Shown: positions 33,698 to 45,490 of the stretch, piece after piece | How the letters are laid out: every line of letters begins with the position of its first letter | How positions within the stretch are numbered: the stretch's first letter is position 1 | Origin: Corythucha ciliata | Lineage: Eukaryota > Arthropoda > Insecta > Hemiptera > Tingidae | Length of the DNA: 64,000 nt | Direction of reading: 5' to 3' | Assembly: GCA_038030265.1 (NCBI GenBank) | Contig: CM075941.1 | Location: forward strand, 44,144,164 to 44,208,163 | Translations under genes and position numbers: made by a program | The notes under the pieces: model-generated | What the model was told of the DNA's origin: nothing | Seen by the model: only the letters and a program-made list of their open reading frames with translations | Databases searched by the model: none

Positions 33698-34166
33698 AAT
33701 CACGAAGAGATATTGTCTTCCCACACGTCTTTTTTATTATTCCTAACCGGTTTTCGGTCTACAAGGAAACCATCTTCGGGGAAAAAAGAATTCTGCAAAT
33801 TCCATAAACAACATTAAGATTATGACTAGGGACTAGATTAAGAGTTGAAGGGGGGGGGGAACAACTAAGGACTTCACATGGATAAAACAAAAATTAAATT
33901 TTTTTTTTTTTTTTTTTTTGAGGTTTTTTGACAAGGTACGTTTTATAGTAGTATATTTTTTTAAATGACCCCCCTTTATCCATGTTGAGTCCTTAGTTGT
34001 TTCCCCCCCCCCCTTCAACTCTTAATCTAGTCCCTAGTCATAATCTTAATGTTGTTTATGGAATTTGCGGAATTCTTTTTTCCCCGAAGATGGTTTCCTT
34101 GTAGACCGAAAACCGGTTAGGAATAATAAAAAAGACGTGTGGGAAGACAATATCTCTTCGTGATTA
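33698..34166. repeat. Long foldback, 190-bp arms
   Basis: 33698-33888 and 33975-34166 are near-perfect inverted copies, spanning CTAATCACGAAGAGATATTG, AACCGGTTTTCGGTCTACAA, AAACAACATTAAGATTATGA and a C/G-run. The spacer is about 86 bp and T-rich. The phrase TCTACTACATTTT lies on both outer sides (33683-33695 and 34210-34222) in the same orientation. It could be a duplication made on insertion or an ancestral repeat unit. Confidence 0.88.
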
Positions 34167-34199
34167 GATATCTACAAAAAATCCCACAATATCCACGCC

Positions 34200-35420
34200 A
34201 TAAGATGGATCTACTACATTTTATCCGCGAATTAGTGATTTTCCTAAATTTAAGCCGCGAATAACCCCTTTCTCTTAATTTTAGCAACGAAGTAGCGATT
34301 TTTATTAATTTTTGCAATGAGTTGAAGTTTTCCTCATTTTTTGCTGCAAATTAGCGATTTTTTTAATAGTTTTAGCAGCGGATTAACACTTTTTCTCACT
34401 TTGAGCAGCAAATTAGCGTTTGTCCTAATTTCAGACGCATCAATTAGTGATTTCTTTGATATTTTTCGCAAATTAGCTTTTTATGAACTATTTTTGCCCC
34501 ACATTATCAATTTTTCCCCCACAGGATTAGTACTTTTTCACAGTTTTAGGCACGAAGTAGCCTTCAGAAGCCACGGATTTGTGTTTTCCTGAATTTTAGC
34601 AGTGAATCAGCATTTCACTGCAGCCGTCAATTAGCTGTCTTTTTTAGTGCATTTCATTCTGAAAATGCACAATTTTTTTTTTTTTTCATTTCTATCCGCG
34701 GATTAACGGTTTTTCTCGAACGTGAATAAGCGTTTTTCCCTAATTTGTCCGTGAATTAGCGATTTGTCTCAATTTTAGCTGTGTATTAATTAGTAATGCT
34801 TATGCAGTCCTCGAATCAGGATTGTTCTAATTTTAGCCGATAATTAGCGCTTTTTGTCTATTTCAATATTGAATTCGTGCTTTTACTCAATTTTAGCACT
34901 TATTAAACTAGCGATTCTCTCAATAATTTTTGCGGTGGATTAGCTTTTGTCGCAAATTTAGCTGCGAATTAACGGCCTTTTTCCAATTTTTGTTACGAAT
35001 TTGCAATTTTTCTTAATTTTAGCCCAGAATTAGTGTTTTTTTTTCTTTTCAATAATAGCCGCGCGATTTTGTTTTTACTTTTATAGCTTTGGATTATCGT
35101 TTTTTCTTGCCTTCCTTCTTTTAGCCATTTGTTTGCCTTATTTTCCTTTTTGCGCTTGCAAAAAGAAAACTACTAGGACTCGTATCAATTTTACCAAAGA
35201 ACAGCAAATTAGCGTTTCTTCTTCATTTTAGGCGTTAAGTAGCATATCTATACTCCGCGAATCAACGATTTTTTTTCAATTTTGGTCTAGAAGTTCCATC
35301 GAGATACCGCGAACGAATGCTTTTTCACAGTTTTAGCGCTTTTTTTAAAAAACCTTTTCCCGTTTAGGTATAGAAGGTACTTGCTCCAAGAACAGCATAT
35401 AAGTGTCCCTTTTCCTCTGA
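34200..35420 (+). repeat. Degenerate tandem array, family A, forward orientation
   Basis: Same units as 5600-9620. Their orientation is opposite to the block at 30300-32630. The block ends with GGTAACTTCATGAGGACGC and related sequence (35427-35485), shared with 31440-31490. No coding potential. Confidence 0.85.
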
Positions 35421-35485
35421 ATTCTGAACGGTAACTTCATGAGGACGCTGGTGAAAGACTCGCCCGGGGGCGGCAAAATGCCTTT

Positions 35486-35879
35486 CTCCCATCAACCTTC
35501 AGCTAGGACACTGCTACTTCTCAGCCAACCCCTCTCAGCGGTAACTCTGGGGTTTGCTGTGAAGAAGAGTCTAGCATGGATTTAGGCCCTGGGTCCTGGG
35601 AGGCAGACGCTTGCCTTATGTGTAGGACGAAAGAAGTAGTCCTGAGTAACCACCCTCGGTCCTTGGCTCTTCTCCGTATTTGTCCCAGTCGCCGGAGACT
35701 GGTGAGAGCCAAGCATCGTCTAACCTTTCTCTTGGGCTAAATGTCTCATTTTAAGCCACTCGCGGTGGGCTTCACCCCCTTCCCCCTCAGGGCCATCTGG
35801 AAGCGCATTATCGGGGTTGATGACAGTTGACTTATGGGGCTTCAAAACCCAAAAATAAGAAGAAACTATTGCATTTCAG
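35486..35879. other. GC-rich non-array stretch upstream of the Polycomb-like exons
   Basis: No confident exon. The composition differs from the arrays. It is either intron sequence of the Polycomb-like gene or an old insertion. The exon carrying the initiator Met of that gene was not found here. Confidence 0.35.
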
Positions 35880-38800
35880 GAGGCTGGCGCCAATGGGGAA
35901 CATCATATACCCGACAGTACGACCAGACCGAGCTTTTATATCGGCGATGAAGTTCTCATGCAAAGAAAAGATGGTAACTACTATCTGGGGACGATTATCA
36001 AAGTAAGTTTTATCGTTGGGCCTGACTGGGAGAAAGCCTACTCACACCGTCATTTTTTTTTTTTTTTTTTCGGCAGATCGACTTTCAAAAAGAACAGGGT
36101 ATGATCAAATTTGGCGACAATACCGAAAGTTGGTCGTCATTTTCTCGCCTTACTAAACTATCGACTGGTCACGAAGTAACTTGCGTCAAATGTAAACTGT
36201 CGGGTGGTGAGCAACACAATGACGTCATAATTTGCGACCGTTGTTCCAGGGGTTACCATCAACTTTGTCACCAGGTGAGATACCCCTTCCCCCTTCCCCT
36301 ATCTTATTCACCCAGTCTTCCTAAACACATTTTTTGTTTTTTTATTACAGCCTCATATAAAAAGAGAAGACTTGAAAAGCGATACTCGATGGGAGTGCTA
36401 CAGGTGTTTAGATTTGCCCAAAAGGCAGTTGCCTCTGCGTAAATCCACTTCGCAGGTGACACTGCCCGTGCCGCAATTGCCCTGTGTTACACCAGTGGCG
36501 CCCAATACGACGCCACCGTTGAACGTCGCTAATGATGTTCAGCGAAAAAAATTGCCTTATAACGTAATTTTTTTTTTAAATTATAACATTCCCCGTTTGA
36601 CAGCCGAAAAAACCGTTAATTTTTTTCACTGTTAGTTGAGTGAACTTCAGTGGGATATGCAGCACAGGATTAACACGGACAATAAATATTGTTATTGCGG
36701 CGGTCCTGGTAAATGGTTCCTGCAAATGCTTCAGTGCGGTCGATGCCGGCAGTGGTTTCACGCTCGGTGTATTCTAGCTCTTCGCCTCCCCTTAATATTT
36801 GGAGACAGGTTAGTGGAGGTTGACGGCGAATTTCTAGACGTCAAATAACCTTTTTTATTTTATTTTTTTCAGGTTTTATATTTTCGTTTGTTCCGTGTGC
36901 AACGCGGGGAAAGAGTTCCTGAGGCGGCTCGAAGTTAAATGGATCGATCTCGTACACTTGGCCATATTCAATTTAACTTTGAAAACCGCAAAAAAATATC
37001 AGGACGTCGACGATTTAATTAATTTCATAAATTCAAATTGGAACAATTTTCAGCTCCCGCCCAAACTTTTAGAGACGAACATTGTTGATAGGCGGGAGCA
37101 GGTGATGTCGGTGCTTACTGGCAATCGTGTTAGGTGAGAATTTTTGTATTTTTTGTTAAACGACCGCGAATTTTTAAGTTTTCTTCACGTTTGACAGATT
37201 TAAATGTACTCGAGAGATAAAAAAGAGAATGACCATGTGGGGTCTGACAATGAGATTACCACCACCCACGCCCATGTTCAGCCTTCCACCGAACAAACCT
37301 CTGACGGATCAAATTCTTTTGGAGGCGTGGTCGGCCAATTCGAGGCCTAAATTTCTTCCATCTCAACCCAGGTACACCCCCCCCCCCGTCACGCTCATTT
37401 TTTAATTTTTTTTATTCAATTCTCGCCTCTTATTACAGTCACCTTTTACCGTGCAAAAACTACGATTTCTATCCAGACTGGGAGAAAAACGAAAGTAGTC
37501 TGCCCGGCTTGGATTTACTTCACATCGAAGTCAACCCAGTGCTTCTACCCGTTGGAGCGCCGGCAACCGGCCACAAAGTAAGTCGAACATTTTTCTTCAA
37601 CCTGGCGCCCCGCCCCCCATCACCAACGACCACTCAAACCACCCCCCTTAATCGCCGCCCACCCTAAAACTAACAAGTGTCATTTTCTTGTTGCTCATAC
37701 TCCCACCAAATCACCGCATTTTATTCCACGGTTTTTTATGTGTTCGCCTTTCATTAACCAAAAATCGGCCACCATTCATAAAAAAAACCTTCGTCGCAAT
37801 TTCTGTGTAGGTATGCATTAAAAGTTCCTCACCCTGTTATCCCGAGTCGCGAGCTCAAATCGAAAGACGAATTAAAGCCCAAAGCTTAGAAAATGATAGA
37901 TTGCGCAATTTCAAGTTGAAGAAGGCTCGGAACCACTCAGACGAAAAGGTTATCATCAAAATTCGCATAAGCTTTTAATAATTACGCCTTTTTTTCTTCA
38001 TTTTAACCGGGACTTTTTCCTGGTTTTTGGTTTTTTATTTCAATCTTTGGGTATGGAATTTTTTAAAAAATATTTATTTGGTGTGGAGCTCGCGATTTAT
38101 TTCGATCCATTTTTGCATCTTTTTTTTTTTCTTTTTCATCATTCTCACGAGCTCTTTATAAGTTATTCTGTCGCTTTAATTTATTTGTTGCATGGATTTT
38201 TGTTTTTTGCTTTATTAAGCATGAATTGACTAACTGACGATTGATGCGTTGTTCCCAGAGTAAAAAAACGTCTAAATTGACTATATGTATAGTCATGCCC
38301 CCAAATAACAAAATTGACGATTCGTGCCAAATGGCTGAACTGACTATTTGCGCCCTAAAAATAGGGAAACTAGCAATTGCCGCTCTAAAAATAGCCAAAT
38401 TGAGGGGCGTAGCCAGCCCTTGATTCTAGGGGTGGGGGCAGCTTCACTGTGTACAATGTCAGATGCGCACCCATTGCCTTTTTACAGGTGTGGGTATATT
38501 CGGGGACCGGGAACTGGAAATCTTCAATTTATGGTAATCACAATACTGAAACGATCACTATCCGTCGAAAACTAATTCTCTGGTAAAAAATAGCCGTTTG
38601 TTGCCTTTTATTCCACATTTTTCTGTCCCAAAAACTGGTAAATTTTCCCCCGGAAAGTGATACTTTCCTTAAATTTTGATCCCCTAGACGGTAAACTGCG
38701 GTAATTCAATCCCTCAATCTGGCCTTTTCCATCGTAGAAACGAATAGTTTATCGTCAGGAACTCACACAGGCCAGTAAACTGCCAAGTTGCAGTCCTCGC

Positions 38801-41800
38801 AACAAGCTTGTAGCCTCCTCTTGGTCTCAGAAAAGGGGCAGGGACTGGAGGAGCTGGCATCCCCCCCCCACATAGTCATTTTTCGAAGCATGTTTACTTA
38901 CAAGATGAAAGAAATAGAATATGACCCCCGGCAGGGACCCGATGGTTCTTTTGAAACAGGCGGGCATTCCTGCTTCAAAAAATGCATTGTACATGTCGAG
39001 CTTTAGTGTGAAAAAGTCCATAAAAATGGTTTGTTACCGAATTTAAACCGCGAAATAAGGTTCTTTGAGAGCAAAGCCCAGTAAATTGGTTCCCACTAAA
39101 ATGAGTTTTTAGTGAGACAGACCCAAAAAATTCTTTTTTAGTTGGCAAAATTCGCGAAATTTGTTTTTTAGTGAGCGATTTTCGAGAAATTGTTTTTTAT
39201 TTAGTAAAACCAGCTAAAATCGATGATTAGTGCTAAAAATCAGCGTAATCGTTCTTTAAATTGGGCCGCTTACCCAGCGAAATAGGTTTGCTATCAACAT
39301 AAATCCCTGAAACAGGTTCATAAAAATGATACTAACCTCATAAACCTGACAGTTTACTCGTAAAATTGACAATTTACTCGTAAAATTGACAATTTACTCG
39401 TAAAATTGACGATTTACTCGTAAAATTGACAATTTACTCATAAGATTGACCATTTTTGAAAAAAAATCGGCCACTTCTGCTAAAAATTGCAACTTTAAAT
39501 ACCCCCAAAAATAAATGTTAGGTAGTTACTGTACAAATTAACAATAATCACCTAAGGGACAATTGCCGCTCGGGTCTTAAGACAAAATTAATTCATAAGT
39601 TAAGGGACAAAAAATAAAACTATGAGGATTACAATTTCCTCATAAAATTAACCATATTTGCTTTTGAATTGACAATTTTTTCATGAAATTGACAACCAAC
39701 CATAAAAATGGCCATTTCCTCACAAAATTACCAGTTTCATCAAAGAATTTTACTACTTTCTTTTTTTAAGAAAAACAATATCCTCATAAAAATAACAATT
39801 CCTAGATAAGATTTCCTCTTGAAATTCCCATTTTTCTAATCTGACAATTTCTTTACAAAATTGAAAATTCCCTGAAAAATGGCAATTTCATCATGAAAAA
39901 CGTTGAAGTAAAATGGCAGTTTCCTCATAAAATTAACAATTCCTTTTAAAACTGACGATATACTCGTCAAACTGACACCTTTTAAACCGACAATTTCCTC
40001 ATTTGCGATACTCAATTCCACGTTAAGAATTTCGTCTGAAACTGAAAAGTTTTTCCGTATGTAAAATTGCCCTTGGTGAAGCGTTTCGCGCAAATTTTGC
40101 CCTTGGCGTGGCTTTTCGCGTATATTTTGCTCAAGGCGTCGGCTTTTCGCGTATAAATATCGAAAAACCAATTTCAGGGTATTTTTGATGCCGGCAAACT
40201 GAATTCTGAGACCGATCCTCACTTATAGTCACCCAGCGAAATTGGTTTGCCGGCAACAAAAATCCCCGAAATTGGTTGTTCAACGAGCAAAATCTGAGAA
40301 ATGTATTTTACAGTGAACCAGATCCGGGAAAATGTTTTTCTTTTGCGAGAGAAAGTCGCGAAATTTGGTATTTTAAAGAGCAAAGTCTTGCGTTTTTTTG
40401 TTTTTTTTAATCAGCGAAATCATTAACTGAAGTAATCCGTCCCGAAAAATTGGTTTGTCAGCATCAACAAATAGGGGCATTTATTTTGTTATTATTGTTC
40501 CAGCGAGGTGTTTGGAACATGTTCGGAGCAAAGTTGGCTTGGGACCAACCAATAAAATGTAATCAACTAAAATTTTATTGGTGGGTCCCATGGCAACTAT
40601 GCTCCGAACATGTTCGAAGCACCTTGCTGGAACAGACCTTTAAGAAAAAAAATTTTTTTTTAGGGAGAAATATCCGCAAAATTAGTTAGTTGAACTACGA
40701 GAAATTAGGTTTTTATTTAGGCAAACCTTGCTAAAATGAAGTTTTAGTGCGTAAAATCCACGAAAACAGTCTCTGAATTTGGGCTCCCCGTGAAATTTGT
40801 TTCAAAAAGTCGTAAATTGATTTATTTATTGAGAGCAATTGAGAGCTCGACACGTGAACATTTCTTTTCTTTTTTTTTTTTTTTTATTAGAAAAAACCCG
40901 CAAAATTGTTGTTTTGTTTTTTTTTTAGTGAAATCTCATAAATTTGTTTTTCAGTGAGCTAACGTTTTGGCAAGAACAATCAGAAAAATTAGTTTCTTAG
41001 TGATCGAAATCTGAGAAATAGTGGGGCGAAGCTACAAAAATGGTTTTTTGGTGCAAAAACCTCGAAAGTGGCTTTTGAATTAGGCCACCCTTCGAAATTT
41101 GGTTTTCAACGCAAAAAAAAAGCCAAGTAGTTGGTGTTTTAGTGAGCGAAATTCGAGAAATTGGTTTATTGCTGATTCAGGATATGAGGAAATTTTGATG
41201 AAACAAAATTTACCTAGCGTTCCTGTTGGATTTTAAATGTTTGAATCCTTTTTGGTGGTATCTGGGGGTGGGCAGCTCCCCACTAAAATTGCTCTTTCGA
41301 GTTTAGGGGAGGGCAACTGCCCCTCTCTTGGCTACGCCCATGGCCAAATTAACTTCTCACGCCCAAAATATGACTAAACTGACGATTCGTGTGCCCTGAA
41401 ATAATCATGATTCCCCCACCCCCTGAAAATGGCCAAATCGACCGTTTGCGCTCCAAAAGTGGCCAGTTGACCACCCGTCTGCCAAAATTGGCTTGACGGA
41501 CTTGGCGTCCTAAAAACAGTCAAATACAGACTATTCGCACCCTGAAAATGCCTTAACTGATAATTCCCGCCCTGAAAATTGCGGAGTCGACCATTCGCTA
41601 ACCAAGAGTATCCAAACTGAGCATTCGTGCCTTGGCTTGGTGTACTATTCGCGTGCTATAAATGGCAAAACTGACTCGCCCTAAAAACAGCTAAACTGAC
41701 GATTCGCGCCTTGAAAATGGCTAATCTGACTATTTGCGCCCTAAAAATAGCGAAACTAGCAATTGCCGCTCTAAAAATAGCCAAATTGACTTCTCGTGCC

Positions 41801-44054
41801 AAAAAAATTGCTAAACTGACGATTCTTGTGTTCTGAAATGATCATGATCCCTCCCCGCCTGGAAATGACTAAATTGACCGTTCGCGCGCCAAAAGTGGCC
41901 AACAGGCCGCTCTCGTCCGCCAAAAATGGCCTTGGCTTGACGAACTTGGCGTCCTAAAAACAGTCAAATACTGACTATTATTCGCGCCCTGAAAATGCCT
42001 AAACGGATGATTTCCGCCCTGAAAATTGCGAAGTCTTCGCGCGCCAAGAATGATCAAACATGAGCATTCGCACCTTTTGGCTTGGTGTACTATTCGCTCC
42101 TTATAAATGACAAAACTGACTCCTGTACGCTTTAGAAATAGCTAAACTGACGATTCGCGCCTTGTTAATGGTTGAACTGAGTGAATAAAATGAAGAATTC
42201 GTGCCCTGAAAGAATCAAACCGGCTATTCATGCCCTAGAAATGACCGTACTGACAGTTTGCACCGTTAAAATGGCCAAACTGGCCATTCACGTACTAAAA
42301 TCGGCAAAGCTGACTCTTTGCGGCCTATAAATGGTTAAACTGACGATTCGCGCCTTGAAAATGTCTCAACAGGCTATTCGTGCCCTGAAAAGCAAAACTG
42401 GCTATTCACGCTCTAAAAACTGCCGAACTGATCATTCGCGCCCTACAGAGGCTACTAAACTGACTACTCCTGCGCTATAAAATTGCTTGACAGGCTAGTC
42501 ACGCTCTTGGCTAAACGAACCATTCGTGCCTGGAAAATGCCGAAACTTACGGCTTAATTCATGCTTCAAAGATGACCAAACTGAGACTTCGCTCCTTGAA
42601 ATTGGCTAAACTGACGATTCGTGCCCTAAAAATAGCTGTCAAATAGCTGACTGCTCACAAGTTAGAATTGGCAAATCTGATTCAATTCACCATAAAAATG
42701 CTAAACTGACTATTGGCGTCTTGAAAACGACGATATCCGTGCTTTCAAAATGGTTTAACTTACCATTTGCGCTCTAAAAATGGTCAAACTGGCCATTCGT
42801 GTCTTGAAACTGGTTAAACTGACGATTCGCGTCCTAAAAATAGCAAAAATGACATAAAATTGTCGAAATTTCAATTATCTTTCTCAAAAATGGCCAAACT
42901 GATCATTCGCGTCCTACAAATATGAAGTGACTTTCGATTCGCGCATTGAAAATTACTAAACTTACTGTTAGAGTCCATAAAATGGTCAAACTGGCTACTC
43001 ACGTGCTTAGTGGAGTGGGAGTAACACTTTGAGTTCGATCAGAATTACCCTTCAGGCATGTTCAGGACCAGGAAGTCTTGGTGCGGTATGTTACGATTAC
43101 AAGTCACCTTTTTTTAAGTGGTGCATTGACTAAGTGGGAGATTATAGACTGACGAAGGTGACGATCCCTTTGGTGCTCATAATAATTATTATATTGTACA
43201 TAAAACTCTAAAAAGAGTGTAAGTGACAGTTTTAATTAACGTAACATTTTGTTTTTCTCTTTTCTCCCGCCAACTCCTTTCTACGTCATCAACAGAGCCC
43301 TAAAGATGGCCAAGAATTGCCGCCAACACCGCCGTCGTCCGAGAGTAACCCCGAAGGAGCCAGTGTTCTACAGTGCTGCGACACCAGTGGTGACGAGAGC
43401 TCATCGCGAGGCACGCTCGACTCTATAATTCCGCCGCCTTTGGATTTCGACGGTCGCAACAATCCGTTCGGCGCCGGCGGTGTCCTCCCTGTCGTCGGCA
43501 TGCCAACGGCGACAGCATCGATGGGCGTCACACCCATACTAAGGCCGACAAAAAGACGTCTTTCGGAGAAGGATATTCGTATCACGAGCAATGGCGAGGT
43601 AAACTCCTCGAACCCCCCACCCCCACCCCAACCTACATCAACTAGGTTTTCAATTGTTCTCATTTAACAGGTAAAACGAAGACGAGTAAGACGCGTTCAA
43701 CCCGGCAAGTTAGGCGCTCGCGGCTCCGTCGTCAACGACAACAACATACGACGACTCAAGCGACAATTAAAATCCATGACGACGACGTCAACGCCGACAG
43801 TTTCGCCCATTAAAAATGGTAGCGGCGGCGGTGGCGTAGCATCAGCAGCCACTGTTGGGGGTGGTGGTGGTGGCGGCGGAGGAGGAGGAGGCTTCCCGCT
43901 GTTCAACGTCGAAGATTTAAAATCGTCCGTAAGCCACTACTTCGGTGCAAGTAATCGAATCGAATCAGGTGAGAAGTTTACGATAAGAGCTCGTCGAATC
44001 CTTCCAAATGGTAAAACTCAATATCTCATAGACTGGGGTTGTTCTTCTTCCTAA
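35880..44054 (+). CDS. Pcl: Polycomb-like protein (PHF1/MTF2/PHF19 family), 5' exon missing
   Basis: Exons 35880..36002, 36077..36274, 36351..36563, 36636..36808, 36873..37133, 37198..37371, 37439..37577, 37811..37948, 43296..43598 and 43671..44054 join in phase (701 codons). Order: Tudor domain ([29 protein letters not shown]); PHD1 (CVKC ... [13 protein letters not shown] ... CYRC); PHD2 ([20 protein letters not shown] then QWFHARC ... FVCSVC); the extended-homologous/winged-helix region ([20 protein letters not shown]); a basic Ser/Thr-rich linker; a Gly-rich run; and the C-terminal chromo-like domain ([25 protein letters not shown]). The family recruits PRC2 to CpG-rich chromatin through H3K36me3 and DNA binding. 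The last intron but one is 5.3 kb and full of repeats. The initiator exon is unidentified; MSAKKK at 27935 is a phase-compatible candidate. Confidence 0.93.
38230..38401 (+). repeat. Family E array, left part split by a transposon
   Basis: Units such as GCCAAATGGCTGAACTGAC and ACTAGCAATTGCCGCTC run up to the insertion at 38402 and resume at 41343. Confidence 0.8.
39351..39475 (+). repeat. 20-bp tandem repeat, family C
   Basis: Six near-identical copies of TTTACTCGTAAAATTGACAA. More degenerate relatives (CCTCATAAAATTGACAATTT type) continue from about 39640 to 40000. Confidence 0.95.
40496..40634. mobile_element. 139-bp hairpin MITE
   Basis: The whole segment is a near-perfect palindrome: TGTTCCAGCGAGGTGTTTGG with AACATGTTCGGAGCA at the left and its inverted copy at the right, meeting around AAAATTTTATTGGT. 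It interrupts family B units. A clear target duplication was not seen. Confidence 0.8.
41351..43010 (+). repeat. Degenerate tandem array, family E
   Basis: About 30-33-bp units reading approximately GGCCAAACTGACGATTCGCG then CCCTAAAAAT. A higher-order period of about 437 bp is visible: AATCATGATTCCCCC at 41404 matches ATCATGATCCCTCCC at 41841, with matching neighbours. The inverse orientation of this family fills 61100-62340. Confidence 0.85.
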
Positions 44055-45490
44055 CTTCTAGTTGTTTTTTCAAACCACCCTCACCTCCTCCCCACTCCCT
44101 CGCGTACCGTGTAGTTACCGATTTCAGTAAAATTCCTTCTTTCGTTTAGGCTCTTATTAGACTGATTTCCAAGTCCCCCCCATTCGTCCCCTCCTCCTCT
44201 CCTATGGGGAGGTGGGCGCGCTATTAATAAACGGAAAAAAAAAAAGTTGGTATACTTTAAAACTGACTCGACTGATTAGTTTAATTGAATTTGAGTGATG
44301 CAGGGACAAACTTACGAATTTTTTTTTAATCACCGCTCCTAGTTAAGGGTGAAAAAGGTTAAGACAGCCCTCTATAATCCTTTTTTTAAAAAAGAGCTGT
44401 ACAGTTTTGAATTTCCAGCTCAAAGAACTGACGAATTCGCTACCCCTCCCCTCCCCTCTATCCCATGGACCCTAGAAAGCTTCAAAAAGTTGAAACAAAT
44501 TGTACATAATTTGTATAAAAAAATAAGCAATGTAATTATTTTATGTGTACATAGGCGTGAGTGGCTATTAGTTGGAATTTGTTGTTGCATGAAGGACCCC
44601 CACCCCCCAACCCAACAAAAGGCGCTCTCGCCCAAGTTCCTTTACTCCCCTACCCTTCCCCATTTCAATTTCTCAGAAAATCGAGCAACAGCAAAGCGCT
44701 TGGCCCGTACCTGCTCCTTAATTAAATTCGATCCCTCCCCCCTCGTCCTTCCCCGTCACAACATCAAGTGTAATCAAATTTTTTTTTTCAAGATTTTTAG
44801 ATCAAAGTTTTTTCATTGTATTCATTCTCGAACTGACAACCCCCCCCCCCCCATTTCTTTCAAAGTCTGATAAACATTTTTACGTGTCTTACATTCCTTT
44901 TTTTTCGTTCTCATAGCCGTTTACTAGTCCTAAAACAAAAATTGTTATCTATTTATTTACGGTTCATTTAATAACGAACATTTTTTTTTAAATTCTCGAA
45001 GAATCTTTTAATGAGCTAAGAAATTTCTATTCATAGCGTCTTCTTAAGTTATTTATTAGTAGAGTCCCTTTCTTTATGCACGAGGACTGTTTAAAGAAAA
45101 AAAAAGTGCACACTATGATTTGATCGACTGGTTTAGCGTTATTTTTGTTTAATTATTAGCCAATTTTATGTTAGTTACTACGAGAGGTCACTGCCAAAAA
45201 AAAAACACTGCCACTGAAACGCGTTGTAGGGCGAAAAAAAAATGTTCAGAAATCGATGAAGCTGCCACCCCGTTCCCCCCGCAATTTTTTTTTAAGACTT
45301 AAAATTAAGTTTCGTTTAATGGAATGTAACCAAAATTTATCGTAAACTGTACATCTGTATTTGCACTTATAATTTTTTTTCTTGATGAAAAAAAGAAAAA
45401 AGGAATTATTTGAATTTTGAGTGCTTTGAAACGGGGAAATTTGTCATTGACGACTGAATGACCCCCGGATAAAGTATTTTAATAAATTCT
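44055..45490 (+). other. 3' untranslated region/downstream of the Polycomb-like gene
   Basis: AT-rich with many homopolymers. Candidate poly(A) signals are AATAAA at 44225-44230 and 45479-45484. Open stretches here (for example 44349-44870) have no domain and low-complexity composition, and were not called. Confidence 0.4.

Larger units (their letters stand above)
39040..41220 (+). repeat. Degenerate tandem array, family B
   Basis: Units resemble GAAATTGGTTTTTTAGTGAG followed by CGAAATTCGCGAAATT-like sequence, about 36-38 bp apart and strongly diverged. Related units occur at 28930-29150 and 54740-55330. Confidence 0.75.
38402..41342. mobile_element. Non-autonomous hAT-like transposon, 2.9 kb, array interior
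   Basis: The left tip GAGGGGCGTAGCCAG and the right tip (reverse-complemented CATGGGCGTAGCCAA) are flanked by identical octamers GCCAAATT (38394-38401 and 41343-41350). The interior is made of degenerate tandem arrays (family B, and the 20-bp family C) plus a 139-bp hairpin element, with no transposase. A related, uninterrupted copy of the flanking sequence occurs at about 41735-41860, with a single GCCAAATT at 41780-41787, so the empty-site arrangement is visible nearby. The element lies in the large Polycomb-like intron. Confidence 0.85.

Noticed and set aside
43289..43663. A 124-codon frame antisense to a Polycomb-like exon
   Set aside because: Shadow of the real exon 43296-43598.
44349..44870. 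A 173-codon plus-strand frame in the Polycomb-like 3' region
   Set aside because: Homopolymer-rich, no domain, lies in the likely 3' UTR or downstream.
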